Positions 1-11,510 of a stretch of 64,000 bases of DNA are shown piece after piece (the first letter of the stretch is position 1; each line of letters begins with the position of its first letter). The notes beneath the pieces were generated by a model that did no database searches, was not told the origin of the DNA, and saw nothing but the letters and a program-made list of their open reading frames with translations. A program made the position numbers and the translations under genes. The DNA is from Cyrtodaria siliqua. Taxonomy: Eukaryota; Mollusca; Bivalvia; Adapedonta; Hiatellidae. Where the stretch lies: NCBI GenBank assembly GCA_037043455.1, contig JAWPHD010008267.1, forward strand, positions 1 to 64,000, written 5' to 3'.

Positions 1-240
1 GGGGGGGGGCGTCGAGGCTGGTGGTGATTGCTTGATTGATTGACTTGATTGATTGCATTGATTGATTGATTGATTGATTGGATTGATTGAATTGATTGAT
101 TGATTGATTGATGATTGATCTGATATGATAGATTCGATTCGATTGATTGATGCGATATCTGCTTAGATTGACTTGCTAGATCTGATATGATTGATGGATT
201 GAATGATTAGATTGATTAGATTGATTGATATGATTGACTT
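1..240. repeat. GATT tetranucleotide microsatellite, degenerate
   Basis: A run of GATT/TGAT units, nearly pure around 50-120 and decaying with single-base slips to about 240. The window opens with a run of nine G. This is simple-sequence DNA; the reverse-strand reading frame across it is an artefact of the repeat. Confidence 0.9.
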
Positions 241-596
241 GCTGTGATGACAGCTGCTGTTGATGCATGCAGCAGCTGCATCATCATCGATAGAGAGAGA
301 AATTGAGCTTGGTGGGGTGGGATAGTTGAGGGGGTGGGGGTCGTCTATTAATAAAACAAGGCACATTTTACTAAGCAGGTAACTTTGGATCAATACCAGG
401 TTTATCCAGCAGAATTTTAAAAGTTACACATCATTGGACCTATTGTGCTGTTTACGAACTATCCCGTTTTTACTTTAACCAACGTTGTTATCATTAGTAC
501 CGTCAAAACGTGACATTCGTTGTGACAATCGTGTTTACGTTTAACGGTCCCACAATAATAAAATAGGACTAACATTCAAATCGTCCGAAGTCACTT
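241..596. other. Unannotated AT-rich spacer
   Basis: I see no gene, RNA or repeat hallmark here apart from a short GATGCATGC/GCAGCAGCTGC-like stretch near 262-285. Confidence 0.5.
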
Positions 597-840
597 TGTT
601 TGTTTGTTTGTTTGTTTGTTTGTTTGCATGGCGTTTTACGTCATTTTAAGCACATGTTAAGTTTAAATGACGGTCGATTTTTTTTTGTAGTAGAGGCAGA
701 CCACCCCATTTTTCTTGGGTATAAACAGGTACTGTATTATCCCCACGCCATCCGTAAGAATCGACACGTTCTTAAACACTCTTGGGGAATATGTACGCAG
801 CGAGAACAGGGTAGTGCATTCAGATCAGATCAGCGTAGTT
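597..840 (-). mobile_element. SINE-A copy 1 (tRNA-derived SINE, diverged head)
   Basis: A (TTTG)n tract at 597-626 is followed by the family core (GCGTTTTACGTCATTTTAAG, then GACGGTCGATTTTTT, GAGGCAGACCACCCC and CCATCCGTAAGAATCGACAC). The transcribed strand is minus, so the TTTG tract is the (CAAA)n 3' tail. The tRNA-like head, which should lie at the right end, is barely recognisable in this copy. Confidence 0.75.
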
Positions 841-2700
841 TTGTATCATATAAGCGCTACCTTTCGTACTATAGCTATTGACTTTTAGTAGGGTGATCCC
901 ATCTACTTGCGCAGCGTACAGTAACACAATAGTAGGTAGTTCCATTTGCTTTAGTTTAAGTAGTTGAAAAATATTTGGCACATTTATGTTGATTCAAATC
1001 ACCCACACAGCTTTTGGAAATTGTTTTTTTTCCTTAAATTTGATACTTTGATGATTTTTTACATAATTTCTACAAACTCGATACAAATAAAAAAAAATAC
1101 GGCCTCGCAATGTACAGATTCCCAAGGAGTGCTAAAGCTACTTTATCAACAAGCAGTGAATATATTGATATTAATGTTGAATGCGCGACTCTCTACGTCA
1201 CTGTTTAGAAGCAGCAGGTCTTTATAGATCTCTATCAGGAAGCGCTCGCGTGATTTCCATCAATACTTCGTAAACAGATATAAATTCTATACAAGAAGAA
1301 ACTAATGCGAAGCATCAGGGCGGCGCAGAATGTTTTTCAAAAGGAGGAAACAAATTTATTTGCAAATCTTTATTATATAACAAAAATGGATAAAAATATT
1401 TTAAAAAGTATAAAAATGTTATATGGTAACAGTATGCAATAGTAACTTGAAACAAAGGCACATACTTCAGATATCAAAACATATTTAAGTGTTTTGCATA
1501 AATTGCTGGTGATATATATTTCTAGAATGTTATGAAGATTTTTAGAATTTTGAGGTAGTTTGAATTAAGTAAAGAAAAACATAAAAAAAGAAGCTGATAT
1601 GATCAGTGAAATGTGACAAATGGCTGGTGTAGGTGGACATGTATTCAGAAGAAGTGGTTTGTAGTGGTAATATATCAATACAGTTTGGTTTTTGAATGTT
1701 TGACACTAATTTTTGTCATGGGTATGTGCCACGTAGGGGCTGATCATGATAATTTGCTACGTCAGGAAATAGCATGCTCAAGCAAAGTTTCAAAGCTGTA
1801 TCTGTTATAGTTACTGAAAGAAGTGCACCTTAACATAAAACTTCACCAAATACGCAGACGCCGATCAAGGGATATTTTTCCAAAAATACTGGCTACTGGG
1901 ACCCCTAATAATCTGATAGTGGAAGGTGGGTGAGGTAGCGTATATTTTGGCCCCAACATTAGTTTGCTTATATTATGTGTTGACCCCAACGCCCCCGCCA
2001 ACCCTATCCTCCCACCACCCCAACTCCCTAAAAAACAACCCCAAAACAAATGTCCGGATTTTTATTGTCAGAGGGCCTACACAGTTAGCCAACTGACTAT
2101 TTCATTCATTAACATAAAGTGTGACAAGCAAAAAGACCCACAAAACAAAACCGTACAACTCAAACATACACACAAAACGTTAAATTGAAAATATTAACTT
2201 GGTCCTCATTGGCCCCACCCACCAGCACGTCCCCACCCCTCCAATATCTGAAACTGCGACCTACCGCGGAAACTCATCGACACGAGCATTGAAGGTGAGT
2301 GTTGAATGACAGACGGGGCCATGGGACATAAGTCTGGCCGGGGATGTACAGCCTGTTGTCTGTTCTGTCTATTTTTAAAATAAATACGAATGAATGTTAT
2401 TACCGGCCTAAGGCGGTAGCGGGATGAATAAGGTTAATTAATACGCATGTAGGAAATTTATAAATCTCTTTGAAGTTTATAAATAACGTGACAATTTAAT
2501 AAAATGACTATCAAGTGTATCTTGCCAGTGTAAATATTTCTATTTCCGCTTATGTCTTAGAATTAGGTTATAACAGCGTAAATGAGTCTACATGCAACCT
2601 TCCATAGTAAAGTGAGAATGTTGACAACCTGTTAAAATCTTAAACCTTGTTATTTTTCTGGGAAACTTACTTTATCATGCAAATAAACATGTCTGCTTTT
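841..2700. other. Unannotated spacer
   Basis: AT-rich DNA with a C-rich patch at about 1980-2040 and a mixed-composition patch at 2200-2350. A GTGAGT donor-like string follows AAG near 2294, but no coding exon can be tied to it. No gene is called. Confidence 0.5.
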
Positions 2701-2790
2701 ATACATCAATAAAATGGGGGGGGGGGGGGGGGGGGGGGGTCTGCTGCTGTTATGCATCAATGAAATGAGGGGTGTGTGTAGGGGAAGGGG
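2701..2790. repeat. Poly-G tract inside a short direct duplication
   Basis: About two dozen consecutive G begin near 2716. The flanking text repeats imperfectly on both sides (CTGCT, then TTATACATCAATAAAATG versus TTATGCATCAATGAAATG), so the tract sits between two copies of a roughly 25-30 bp unit. Homopolymer length is unreliable in assemblies. Confidence 0.7.
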
Positions 2791-4176
2791 AATGGTGTGA
2801 ATATATTCTAAGAAAGAATTCTTCAGATGTATACTAATACCGGGTCAAAGATCACTGTTATTTTTACCCATTGTAATTGGATACCCTGTCTAAATTGATA
2901 TCAAAAGCTGTCCTAAGACATGATGAGCTGCATTTTCAAATATCAATAACATGTCCAGAATACGTTAATGCCAAACAATAACAAGAAACTGCACTAAAAA
3001 GGGTTTAAAAAACGAAACAAGGATTAACACTCTTTCATGAAGAACTACTTTCCAAAGCGCCAGGCGAGCATTCCGCTGATTTAGTGTAATATAACCATTA
3101 TTGTACAAGCAAATCAAGAATTAATTAAGAAGCGTTTACATCATGAATTCTTGATATTTTAAGAAATAGATTTCTTGATATTCGGATTCGAAGTTCTTTT
3201 AGGAAATCGAACTTTTTATATCATATCTAATTTTGAAATTTAAATCCTACACCTTGATGATTGCGATCACGACGAGTCCATCCCATTTGAGAAAAGTCCA
3301 CTAACACTCTTAATATACAACTGAGTTGTTTGTCAAAATAAGAAAATGCCCATAGTTGAACAAAGGATAACAAGTGAAGCACCACCAATGGTGCGAACGC
3401 CGGATTGCAACTTTTAACTGAAAAATCTAAGTAAAAAAGGGGGATAATTGAAGTTAAGTACATGACAGAGTTATGGTTTATGTCATATAACATTTTTGTA
3501 ATGAGTACGAACATGCGTGCCAAGCTTCAATGTTTCCCGACAATTCTTTTGAGAAATGAGGAAAACCAAAAGCTTTTTAACCGAAAACTTAAATCAAAAC
3601 GTCAAAACGCGTAGGCAAACGGACAGACAGAATCGCCAAACTATAAGCTTGAATTTGCTTCGCAATACGGCTAAAAATATGCAAAGTTGCGACGCGATAT
3701 TCTAACTATTTCTGACGTAATCGACAATCAAGGTGGAATAAACGATCAATAACAAGGTGAAACAAGAGGAATACTACGAAAACAAGATGGAAGCAACATA
3801 CATAACATAGCTTATTTATTATCAAACTTTTTTGTTCTCTCCAAAAAAACAACAAACAACCTTTTTTACAAACGCTCCATGCCCTTTATTTTATATAGAT
3901 AGGAATAAACAAAGTGCGTCATTACGTTCCTGGAACGATCTTCTCTGATATATATCTCTCGTGCCAGCATTCAATTGGTAAGCTTGAACGACTGCATACA
4001 AATGCCAAAGGTTTACGCAATTGGTATGCAGTTCATGTAAATATTTGCATATCGAACTATATCATAACAAAACAGTGTGGATTCTTAACAGCGCGTTATT
4101 CTTGCGTCACATACCGTTTCACCAAACGACCCCATTGGATCAGCCAACTTAATGGCGGCGTACATGAATTTAATTG
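2791..4176. other. Unannotated AT-rich spacer
   Basis: I see no coding region, SINE core or inverted repeat that I can support. Reading frames here are short and without recognisable motifs. Confidence 0.45.
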
Positions 4177-4225
4177 AATGGAGTTTTACGTCATTTTCAG
4201 CACATTTTAGGCTATATATTTAAAT
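4177..4225 (-). mobile_element. SINE-A fragment (3' core only)
   Basis: Matches only the tail-proximal core of SINE-A (GAGTTTTACGTCATTTTCAG, then CACATTTTAGGCTATATAT). There is no TTTG tract and no tRNA-like head, so this is a truncated or decayed copy. Confidence 0.6.
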
Positions 4226-5460
4226 ATACCGCGTCGCCGAAAAACAAAATTCTCAGACCGTAAAACTACTCACATACCGTCCCATGGTTATCTCTTAGAG
4301 TGGTAGTTGAATGTTAATAATAAAGAAGACTATCTCGGTGTCTTCACATGGGACAGTCACTGTCCGCATCTAAAGCACACGTGCATTGAGAGGTGTGTAA
4401 TGCACCTATCAATGTTTCTTCCCCCCACACCGGGGCTGGGCATGTGGGGTCGGTGGGAATACATCGAGGATTAGACAGAAATGAATTCCCCGGGGTAGGG
4501 AGTTTTAGACAGAACCCCTTACCAACATGGGGATATTTGATATTAACTCCTATCATGAGTAGTTAAGACTTTTTTGTACCCTCTAGGGATGGGAATAAGA
4601 CAATCAGTTGTCGAATTCCCCTGGGTAGTCTGGCCGCCCTCACCCCTACCCCCAGTAGGGGAAAACATAGATATGTGCATTATGCGAGAAATATCAGTTT
4701 TTAAAAGCAATTTAGCATAAACCCTATTTATATATATATATATTTTAATACCATTTGTTCCTTTCAATTTGTCAATCAGTTTACAGAACCAAAGATATTG
4801 TATATGGATCCAGATCAATCAATAACAACCAGAAAATTACTAAATGCAATTATTTTCTCGAACGCAGAGTATTATTTTACAAATGGCTAAACAATGTCTC
4901 TGCAAACTACAGTAGGCAGTTAGGATTACTACGCCAATGACAGCACAAATTGGACATGATTGCCGCCCACGACTACGTCTTGTTTACTACACGGAGGTAG
5001 CGTAGTTCGTCCTGAATCGGAAATCTGTTTTTAGAAAAATAACAATAACTGGCCTTCACATTTCCCATGACGCACAGAATCGGTACTGAACATAACAGCA
5101 GAGTTCTTCTACAGAGAATATTACGTATTACGTTTTCGGATCACATGCACACACAATTTTTGTTTTCTATTTTACTCTTATTTAATATTAGAGTTCCCTA
5201 TTGTTTAATATGAAACAAACACAAGAATAAGATTTGTTTTAGCATACATGTTTGAGATATTCACTAAAGTAAATAAGTAATACGAAATCATTAAACCATC
5301 ACAAACGGCACCTCGTATCATGACGTCAATAAGGTGTGTTGAGAATGTCGACAAAGCGAAACTCTTCGGTAAGATATGCCCTCTTTCCCTACTTTTCTTC
5401 ACGCTTTTTTTTCTAGCTCGGCAATCCATAGGCCTATATATGTACGTTCTACTACACACC
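4226..5460. other. Unannotated spacer
   Basis: Two G/C-richer patches lie at 4410-4520 and 4600-4660, with the motif GAATTCCCC(G/T)GGGTAG in both (4482 and 4613). They look like decayed repeat copies. No gene is called. Confidence 0.45.
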
Positions 5461-5677
5461 CAGAAGCCATGTTATGCGATCAAATAAAGACTATTTAACT
5501 GCTGGGGTTGATTAGCCTATAAGGGAATCCTTAACTCGATGATAGTTTTTAGTGTTTTCTTTTTTCACTCACTAGCATCCGCTCGTTCTTGAAAAGAACC
5601 ACACGCCTACAATCTCATGAAGGATTACCCTATAATCGACCCAAGCAGTTTAATAATCTTTATTTTAGCATATTACA
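5461..5677. mobile_element. Foldback MITE, family M1, copy 1
   Basis: An inverted repeat of about 80 bp per arm. The left arm begins CAGAAGCCATGTTATGCGAT (5461) and runs through TATTTAACTGCTG and CCTATAAGGGAATCCTTAAC. The right arm contains GAAGGATTACCCTATAAT, AGCAGTTTAATAATC and ends ACATGGCTTCAG. The loop holds CACTCACTAGCATCCGCTCG. The family recurs in opposite orientation at about 15494-15640 and as a fragment near 6972. Confidence 0.75.
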
Positions 5678-5680
5678 TGG

Positions 5681-6184
5681 CTTCAGTGAGTGTAATATAA
5701 CGTATTTATTGGCCTACGCATTGGCGGGTTGGTAAAAACAAAACGTAAACAAAACGTAGGACAATATGTCGGCTTAAAGGCAGGATTCAGACTTGAAGAT
5801 ACCAATAGCTCACATATTTAAATAAATGGCGAATTAATGAATACTGTGACGTTAGTCGCACAGCTGGTGTTTTTCTGCTGCCTCAGCAATCCTTTTTATG
5901 GAAAATCAATACTTGACGCCTCTGTATTTCAGCTGAATAAGTAAATAATAACAGATTGCGGTAAGGTAATCTAAGACGTGATCACATTGCACCCTCTATC
6001 CGACAGCCTGATACGGTCATAAACGAATATCATATACGTCTCTAGCAGTTAATTATCAGAGTGATACGAGATTGACGTAAGCAGGGAATATCCCATGTGT
6101 ATACATTTAGTTGCATACAGAATCGTTCCATATTTAGAAAGAGTCGTGGGAGTCCCGACTTGTTTGATGATTCTAAATCAAGGG
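5681..6184. other. Unannotated spacer
   Basis: No recognisable feature. Confidence 0.4.
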
Positions 6185-6467
6185 TAACAACCTACGTCAC
6201 GCGCAAGCGCCAAAACAGGTCCGTTTACATACACAGAAGCTCGATCCGGGAGCCGGTACGCGGACTTTTATTAAGATTTACGAAACATTTGGTAAATTCA
6301 CAATGCCCACCGTACTGCATGGATTAGAAGGTTTTTATTAAACCTTAAATAAGCCGTAAACTCCCAGCCTTTGTCAGTTTACTTCGATACAATCTCATTT
6401 CAAAGCCGGGTACTTACATTTTGATGGAAACCTTCGTATTTTTACTTTAAATGGCTTACCAATATTT
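6185..6467 (+). repeat. Dispersed repeat R1, copy 1
   Basis: This segment matches, in reverse complement, the segment at about 10090-10377. Shared strings include CCTACGTCACGCGC, CGTTTACATACAC, TTGGTAAATTCACAATGCCC, GTTTACTTCGATACAATCTC and ACATTTTG. Identity looks moderate to high. No terminal repeats or coding content are evident, so its class is unknown. Confidence 0.75.
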
Positions 6468-7080
6468 ACTTACGCAGTAATCTTAGTATAAAACCTTTTA
6501 TAGTTAATGTTTTAAAGGATGTTTTACGTATTTGATCAGTTGGCCATAAAAAAAAGAAAGTTGATCCCGTTTGCATAAAAACGATAGACGATACTGTTTA
6601 CATAGAAGATCTACATTCGTGACTGTGTATTATTGATTTTAATAAACGAGTTGGATAAAATGATAGGATACGAGGCTCTGCAAGAGAAATCATGACGTCG
6701 TTTTGTTGTTTACGTGGCGTCGCTATGTGACGCGGCTGTAAATGCGTTCACCCTACAAATAATGAGACACCTTAAACCAAATTTAACGTTACTAACATAC
6801 ATTTTATGAAGTAACAGTTCAAACAATGATACATAATTAAGGTGTCTGAACGTATCGTATGAGACACCATGCAAACAATTGTGAGAAAATGTTTTAGTGT
6901 GTACAAACAGAGTGATTCGGCCCTCAAACACTAGCGTATTACGAGAAATGAGTCATGGGTTTATTACACTGCCAGAAGCCATGTTATGTGATAAATTGTA
7001 ATGCAATGTTCAGACCCATAGGGGATGGTTAACATAATGTTTATACACTTTAATACCACAACAATGATATATGTCAGTGG
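6468..7080. other. Spacer with a fragment of MITE M1
   Basis: CAGAAGCCATGTTATGTGAT near 6972 equals the terminal 20 bp of MITE M1. Nothing else is recognised. Confidence 0.5.
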
Positions 7081-7084
7081 ACCT

Positions 7085-7610
7085 GGATTATAAGAATCCG
7101 GTGAAGATAGGGGAATTATTGCATACCGGACAAGGATTTAAAGGAAATCCGTCATTTTACCGGAGCTAGATATTTTCAACTCACCCTAGGGTGAGATAAA
7201 AGTGTGTCAGGCGCGCACCAACATCCGGTATGCAGTAAAACATGCAAAACATTAGTAGCTGTGGGTGTCAACGCACAACATGTCTCTGATATGCAAGAAA
7301 AAGAATATATCATGGGTATTCGGTTCAGACGGGGAATTCCAACCCTCGGTATAAGTGTTTTAATCGGAACCTCGACAGAGCCTCGGTTCCGATAAAAACA
7401 CTTATACCTCGGGTTGGAATTCCCTATCTTCACCGGATACCCATGAATGATTCTTATAATCCGTCACTTAAAGCCAGCTACTAAAGTTTTGCAAGTTTGC
7501 CTGCATACCGGATGTTGGTGCGCGCGTGAATTTTATCTCGACCCTAGGGTGAGATGGAAATATCTAGCCCTGGTAACATGACGGATATCCTTGTCCGGTA
7601 TGCAAGCATA
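7085..7610. mobile_element. Long foldback element
   Basis: Almost the whole segment folds on itself. The left arm starts TTGCATACCGGACAAGGAT (7119) and the right arm ends with its complement at 7605. The arms share GCTAGATATTT, CACCCTAGGGT, CGCACCAACATCCGGTATGC and GGAATTCCAACCC around a centre near 7375. A further arm piece (GGATTATAAGAATCCGGTGA, 7085) lies outside the left tip and pairs with internal sequence near 7440, so the element has been rearranged. It has no coding capacity. No clear target duplication was found. Confidence 0.75.
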
Positions 7611-8159
7611 TAAGATTGTTTCTGTATATTTCTTATTGATCATGGGGGCACAGGGGTTCACAATCTGTCCGGTCATTGCACAAAGAGGAAAGCAAAGTGG
7701 CGAACTGCCAATGACTACACCACTAAATATCCAGTGCATTTGCAAGATGATAGTCTCATAACTCTTTTTATAAACGTTTAATCAAGTTTAATAAAGATAA
7801 TGTGGAAGAGATCATGACCAAGGATCTTGCTAAGTTTGCAAATCATAGCACCATAGAAATCAGGTTGTGATGGTCCTTAACACTACTTTGAAAATAACTG
7901 ATGGACGCATACTTCAAATTCAGTGTTTTTATGTCTCAGAATTCGAAGAATGGAAGAATGGTAAAAAGGCATATAGTGTTACTCCTGTTCGTCTGTCCGA
8001 AAACAAGAAAACAGCTAGTTGTTCGAATTATGCTTCCGTTAGGTTTAGTAGTACATGATGAAACCAGAAGTAAAAATGAATACTGAGTTTATAACTAGAA
8101 AGACTAAGTTTATTAAGATTTTTAAATTTCACAAACTTTAAATGTACACTGTATCATTT
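7611..8159. other. Unannotated spacer
   Basis: Short reading frames without recognisable motifs; no repeat structure seen. Confidence 0.4.
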
Positions 8160-8622
8160 TAATAATAATAATAATAATAATAATAAATGCTTTATTTAAT
8201 GATGGTAACTCAATCAATTTACAACAATTGTTCTCCCTTGAGGCCATCAAATGAAGAAACATGTAACACACACAAATGGTTATATACATACAATATTATA
8301 CAATCCTGAAGAGTTTCCTGTTGTAAAATCAAAAGTCCCTATATATAAATCTTTTAAAGTTATTTTAAAGTACTTAACCAAATGCATGCAAATTAAAATT
8401 AACTAGTATTACCTAAAAGATAGGAATAATATTTCTTTTTAAATTCTTTGATATGTTTCGCTTGTCGCATTGGAGGTGCGATCGAGTTCCATATGACAGC
8501 ACCAGAATAACGAATACTTTGTTTGTATATACTTAGCCTATGTTTCGGGACGACTAGATCACCATTTGAACAAGTCCTTAATTTATAAGAGGAATGAACC
8601 TTTTGAAACAAAGATGTAAGAT
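8160..8622 (-). pseudogene. Older LINE (minus strand), 3' end and C-terminal reverse-transcriptase-protein fragment
   Basis: Read on the minus strand this is the tail end of a CR1/jockey-like non-LTR retrotransposon. A coding fragment runs from 8622 down to 8399 and carries the C-terminal signature of such proteins, including GDLVVPKHRL and YSGAVIWNSI. A 3' UTR follows, then AATAAA and an (ATT)n tail (AAT on the plus strand, 8160-8187). The 5' side continues at 9555-9780, interrupted by a second LINE. The insertion keeps the old reading frame if one 6-bp target copy is removed. Only the extreme C-terminal part of the protein is present, so the copy is dead. Confidence 0.8.
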
Positions 8623-9554
8623 TACATGGAAAAATCACATTGATCATATATGTAAAAAAATTTCATCAAATGTTTGGCTTCTGTCCAGAATTAAGCAATA
8701 CTTAAGTCTCAATCATAGGATTCAGTTTTATAAAGCTAACATTCAACCACACATAGATTATTGCAATGTTATATGGGGTGGAACCTGTCAGACAAGTTTA
8801 AATAGAATATTACGACTACAAAAAAGAGCTTGCAAAGTTATTCTTGATTATGAAGTTGAAAACTCATTAGAAAGCATGCAGGATTTGAAAATATTAACAG
8901 TGTTTGACAGAGTCTATCTTAGAAAAGCAAAGTTTATGTATAAAATATCAAAATGTAAAACTCCATCTTATGTCAATGAAATGTTCACATTAAGACAAGT
9001 TAATGAAAATACAACAATAACACGATCATGTTCTTCAAACAATTTTATAATACCAAAACCTAATAAAGAAATATTTAAACAAAGTTTAACATACTCAGGA
9101 CCAATAATTTGGAATAATTTACCTACCAACATTAAAGACAGATCGTCAATAATGGCATTTCAAAGCAATTTAATTAAATTAATGAAAAATGTTTAAATTG
9201 TTTTTCTTTAATTATTGGATTATTGCAACTTTTTTTTTTTTTTAAACTTTATTTTTATTTTGTTTTAGCATATATTGTTAATCTGTATATATTGTTTTTT
9301 GCTAAATGCCACTGTCAATGAGAAATTCATGTGTGAATGTGATTGTGTGTGTAAGTCATAAGTCACCATATATTCTAAAATGATGATGATGAACTTGATT
9401 TAATTGGAAATGTACATCAGATATGTCATTTTATATTAAACATGTATTGTTGTTGAAAATGTTGTAAATAATAGAGGGCCATGTGGAAGATTAGTTTTAA
9501 ACTAAATATGTTACCCTCTTTAAATAAAGTCGCTTATCTTAGCTTATCTTATCT
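8623..9554 (+). mobile_element. Younger 5'-truncated LINE inserted into an older LINE
   Basis: An open frame (homologous part 8623-9196) encodes about 190 residues from the C-terminal region of a CR1/jockey-like reverse transcriptase protein. It includes WKNHIDHICKKISS, YKANIQPHIDYC, RLQKRACKVI and SGPIIWNNLP. The catalytic reverse-transcriptase core and the endonuclease are absent, as expected for 5' truncation during target-primed reverse transcription. The 3' UTR ends in AATAAA and a CTTAT-rich tail (about 9528-9554). Flanking TAAGAT at 8617-8622 and 9555-9560 is a 6-bp target-site duplication. The intact short frame and perfect duplication suggest a fairly recent event. Confidence 0.85.
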
Positions 9555-9780
9555 TAAGATAGTCTGGAGCAAGATTATTGACGCATTTGTAAACCTGCAC
9601 TGCTTTAAGAAATTGTATTCGTTCATGGACATTTAACCATTTAAGCTCTTTAAATAAGGGTTTTGAAGATGCATCATATGGCTTATTAAGGATGATCCGA
9701 GCAGCTCTCTTTTGGATTTTTTGGATTCTATTAATATTGTTGCTAGAGCATGTATTAGTTTTAGACTTGGATATGGCGGC
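9555..9780 (-). pseudogene. Older LINE (minus strand), upstream half of the split copy
   Basis: On the minus strand this encodes another C-terminal LINE segment with INRIQKIQKRAARII, LKWLNVHERIQFLKAV and NNLAPDYL. It continues directly into the fragment at 8399-8622 once the inserted LINE and one TAAGAT copy are removed. It is 5'-truncated at about 9780, where the foldback array at 9785-10088 starts. The longer apparent ORF that fuses it to that array is an artefact. Confidence 0.8.
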
Positions 9781-9784
9781 TGAT

Positions 9785-10088
9785 TTCTGCCATGTCGTCC
9801 TTTCGTTATTTCGCCGCGAAAAAACGACAGAACGAAAAGACGACAGGACGAAAAGACGCCAAATGCAGCGCGAAAAGACGACAGAACGAAAAGACGACAG
9901 AACGACAGAACGAAAAGACGACATTTCATGGGCGAAAAGACGACAAAACGCCACGCGAAAAGACGAAAAGACGACACTTCAGTCGTGAAAAGACGCCATT
10001 TGATATTGTCGTCTTTTCGTTATTTCGTGTGGCCTTCTGTCGTCTTTTCGCGATGCATTTGTCGTCTTTTCGTTCTGACGTCCTTTGT
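9785..10088. repeat. Foldback built from GAAAAGACGAC units
   Basis: About 15-16 bp units of the type ACGAAAAGACGACAGA run in plus orientation through 9826-9995. The same unit occurs in inverted orientation at 9797-9815 and 10008-10085 (GTCGTCTTTTCGTT). TCGTTATTTCG follows the inverted unit at both 9808 and 10018. The structure is a minisatellite trapped in an inverted repeat, plausibly a non-autonomous DNA element that amplified its own terminus. Confidence 0.7.
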
Positions 10089-10377
10089 AAAGCCATTTAA
10101 AGCAAAAATAAGAAAGTTTCCGCCAAAATGTAAACGGTACCCGGCCATGAAATGAGATTGTATCGAAGTAAACTGACAAACGATTGGGAGTTTACAGCTT
10201 ATTTAAGGTTTAATAAAAGTCTTTTAATCCATGCGGTATGGTGGGCATTGTGAATTTACCAAATGTTCCGTAAATCTTAATAAAACTCCGCTTACCAGAT
10301 GCCGAATCGAGCTTCCGTGTATGTAAACGGATCTGTATTGGCGCGTGCGCGTGACGTAGGTTGCTTGTAAATGGGTT
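10089..10377 (-). repeat. Dispersed repeat R1, copy 2 (inverted)
   Basis: Reverse complement of 6185-6467 over almost its full length, from GCCATTTAAAG (10092) to GTGACGTAGGTTG (10361-10373). Its left boundary abuts the GAAAAGACGAC foldback exactly. Confidence 0.75.
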
Positions 10378-10602
10378 CAGGAGATCATTGTGAACATAAC
10401 TATTTGTCTTAAAATACGCATCAGGGCATGCAAGACGCTCAAAATAAATTCGATCATGTTTTTAAAGTGTCATACAATTCTCTCTATAGACACAGGCGTC
10501 CTAAAGGAGGCGAACTTGAAATACGGGTCCTGATAATTGTGACATAATATGTATTCAATAGGTATTACATTATGGGGCGTTCTAGAAGATATTTAGAATC
10601 TA

Positions 10603-11206
10603 GGGCCTGTATTCATAAAGAGACTTAAGTGAAACATATTACTGAAGTCAAATTTTTAAGATTTTTTAAAATATTTTTATCATTATTAACCTCTCAGGGA
10701 CCCTTATTTAGAAAAATATTTAGCTGTAGATTTTATTTATCCATTACTTTATTAACAACTTTAAAAACGTCTTAAAGGGGGTACATCAGGATTTTTCTAG
10801 AAATATCTTAAATTATAAAAATGTTCCAATTCATGATAAAACACTTATATCCATCAAAATATGATGTTCGAACCATATTGCTAAGGTTTAAACTTTGAAT
10901 ACACCATATAGCTAGGACGGAACCTGGCATAAACTGCTGAAATTAACCCTGGTACGTCACCTAGGATAGCACGTATTACTGTACAGAATTAATTTCCTTG
11001 TAACTGAGGGGTCATTTTTAGCATCATTCATTATGATTAGGCGCTTTAAAATAGAAAATATCATTATTTGTCACTTTTAAGTCGGACCCCTAGACCCCTT
11101 TGAAAAGCCTGATGTACTCCCTTTAAATCGATAGAAAATGGTGTTTATACAATAAGAGATAACACTTGACTTAAGATATTGCTAAGAAGCTTTTTGAATA
11201 TGGTCC
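10603..11206. mobile_element. MITE-like outer element with imperfect terminal inverted repeats
   Basis: The left end GGGCCTGTATTCATAAAG and the complement of the right end, GGGACCATATTCAAAAAG, form an imperfect terminal inverted repeat of about 25 bp. A TTAA-flanked MITE (10776-11122) sits inside it and accounts for more than half its length. No convincing target duplication was found, so the outer boundaries are tentative. Confidence 0.45.
10776..11122. mobile_element. TTAA-flanked MITE (piggyBac-like), T1
   Basis: Terminal inverted repeats AGGGGGTACATCAGGATTTT and, at the right, AAAAGCCTGATGTACTCCCT are flanked on both sides by TTAA (10772-10775 and 11123-11126). TTAA target duplications with G/C-triplet tips are the hallmark of piggyBac-superfamily transposition. 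There is no transposase. Nested in the 10603-11206 element. Confidence 0.7.
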
Positions 11207-11510
11207 CAGAACTAACTACTCTAATTATAACATGCACGTCTTTTCGGTACTTCTTTACTTTATCAACGTTATTTTTTTATATTTAAATAACACATATGTA
11301 ATAACACCGGATGACGTCATGCAGACTTCAACTAAAATATAACAAGGTGCCCGATTGTATTGTATCGCTAATAACTCATTACTTTAGTAATTAACTCAAA
11401 ACAAATGATGTAATATGATATATAAAAATAATCTTTATATTCATGTTCGTTTCGTATGGAAAATATGGAAATATTAATATCGTACTGACTTAACCTCGAC
11501 ACGCTGCGTT
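11207..11510. other. Unannotated AT-rich spacer
   Basis: No recognisable feature. Confidence 0.4.

Noticed and set aside
2280..2310. Exon with a GTGAGT splice donor
   Set aside because: A donor-like string alone; no coding potential or acceptor pairing could be established.
2716..2739. G-quadruplex regulatory element at the poly-G run
   Set aside because: It is a homopolymer whose length may be an assembly or sequencing artefact, with no gene nearby.
9544..9954. 136-residue minus-strand ORF as one protein
   Set aside because: It fuses the translation of the GAAAAGACGAC foldback with a LINE remnant; the two parts have separate origins.
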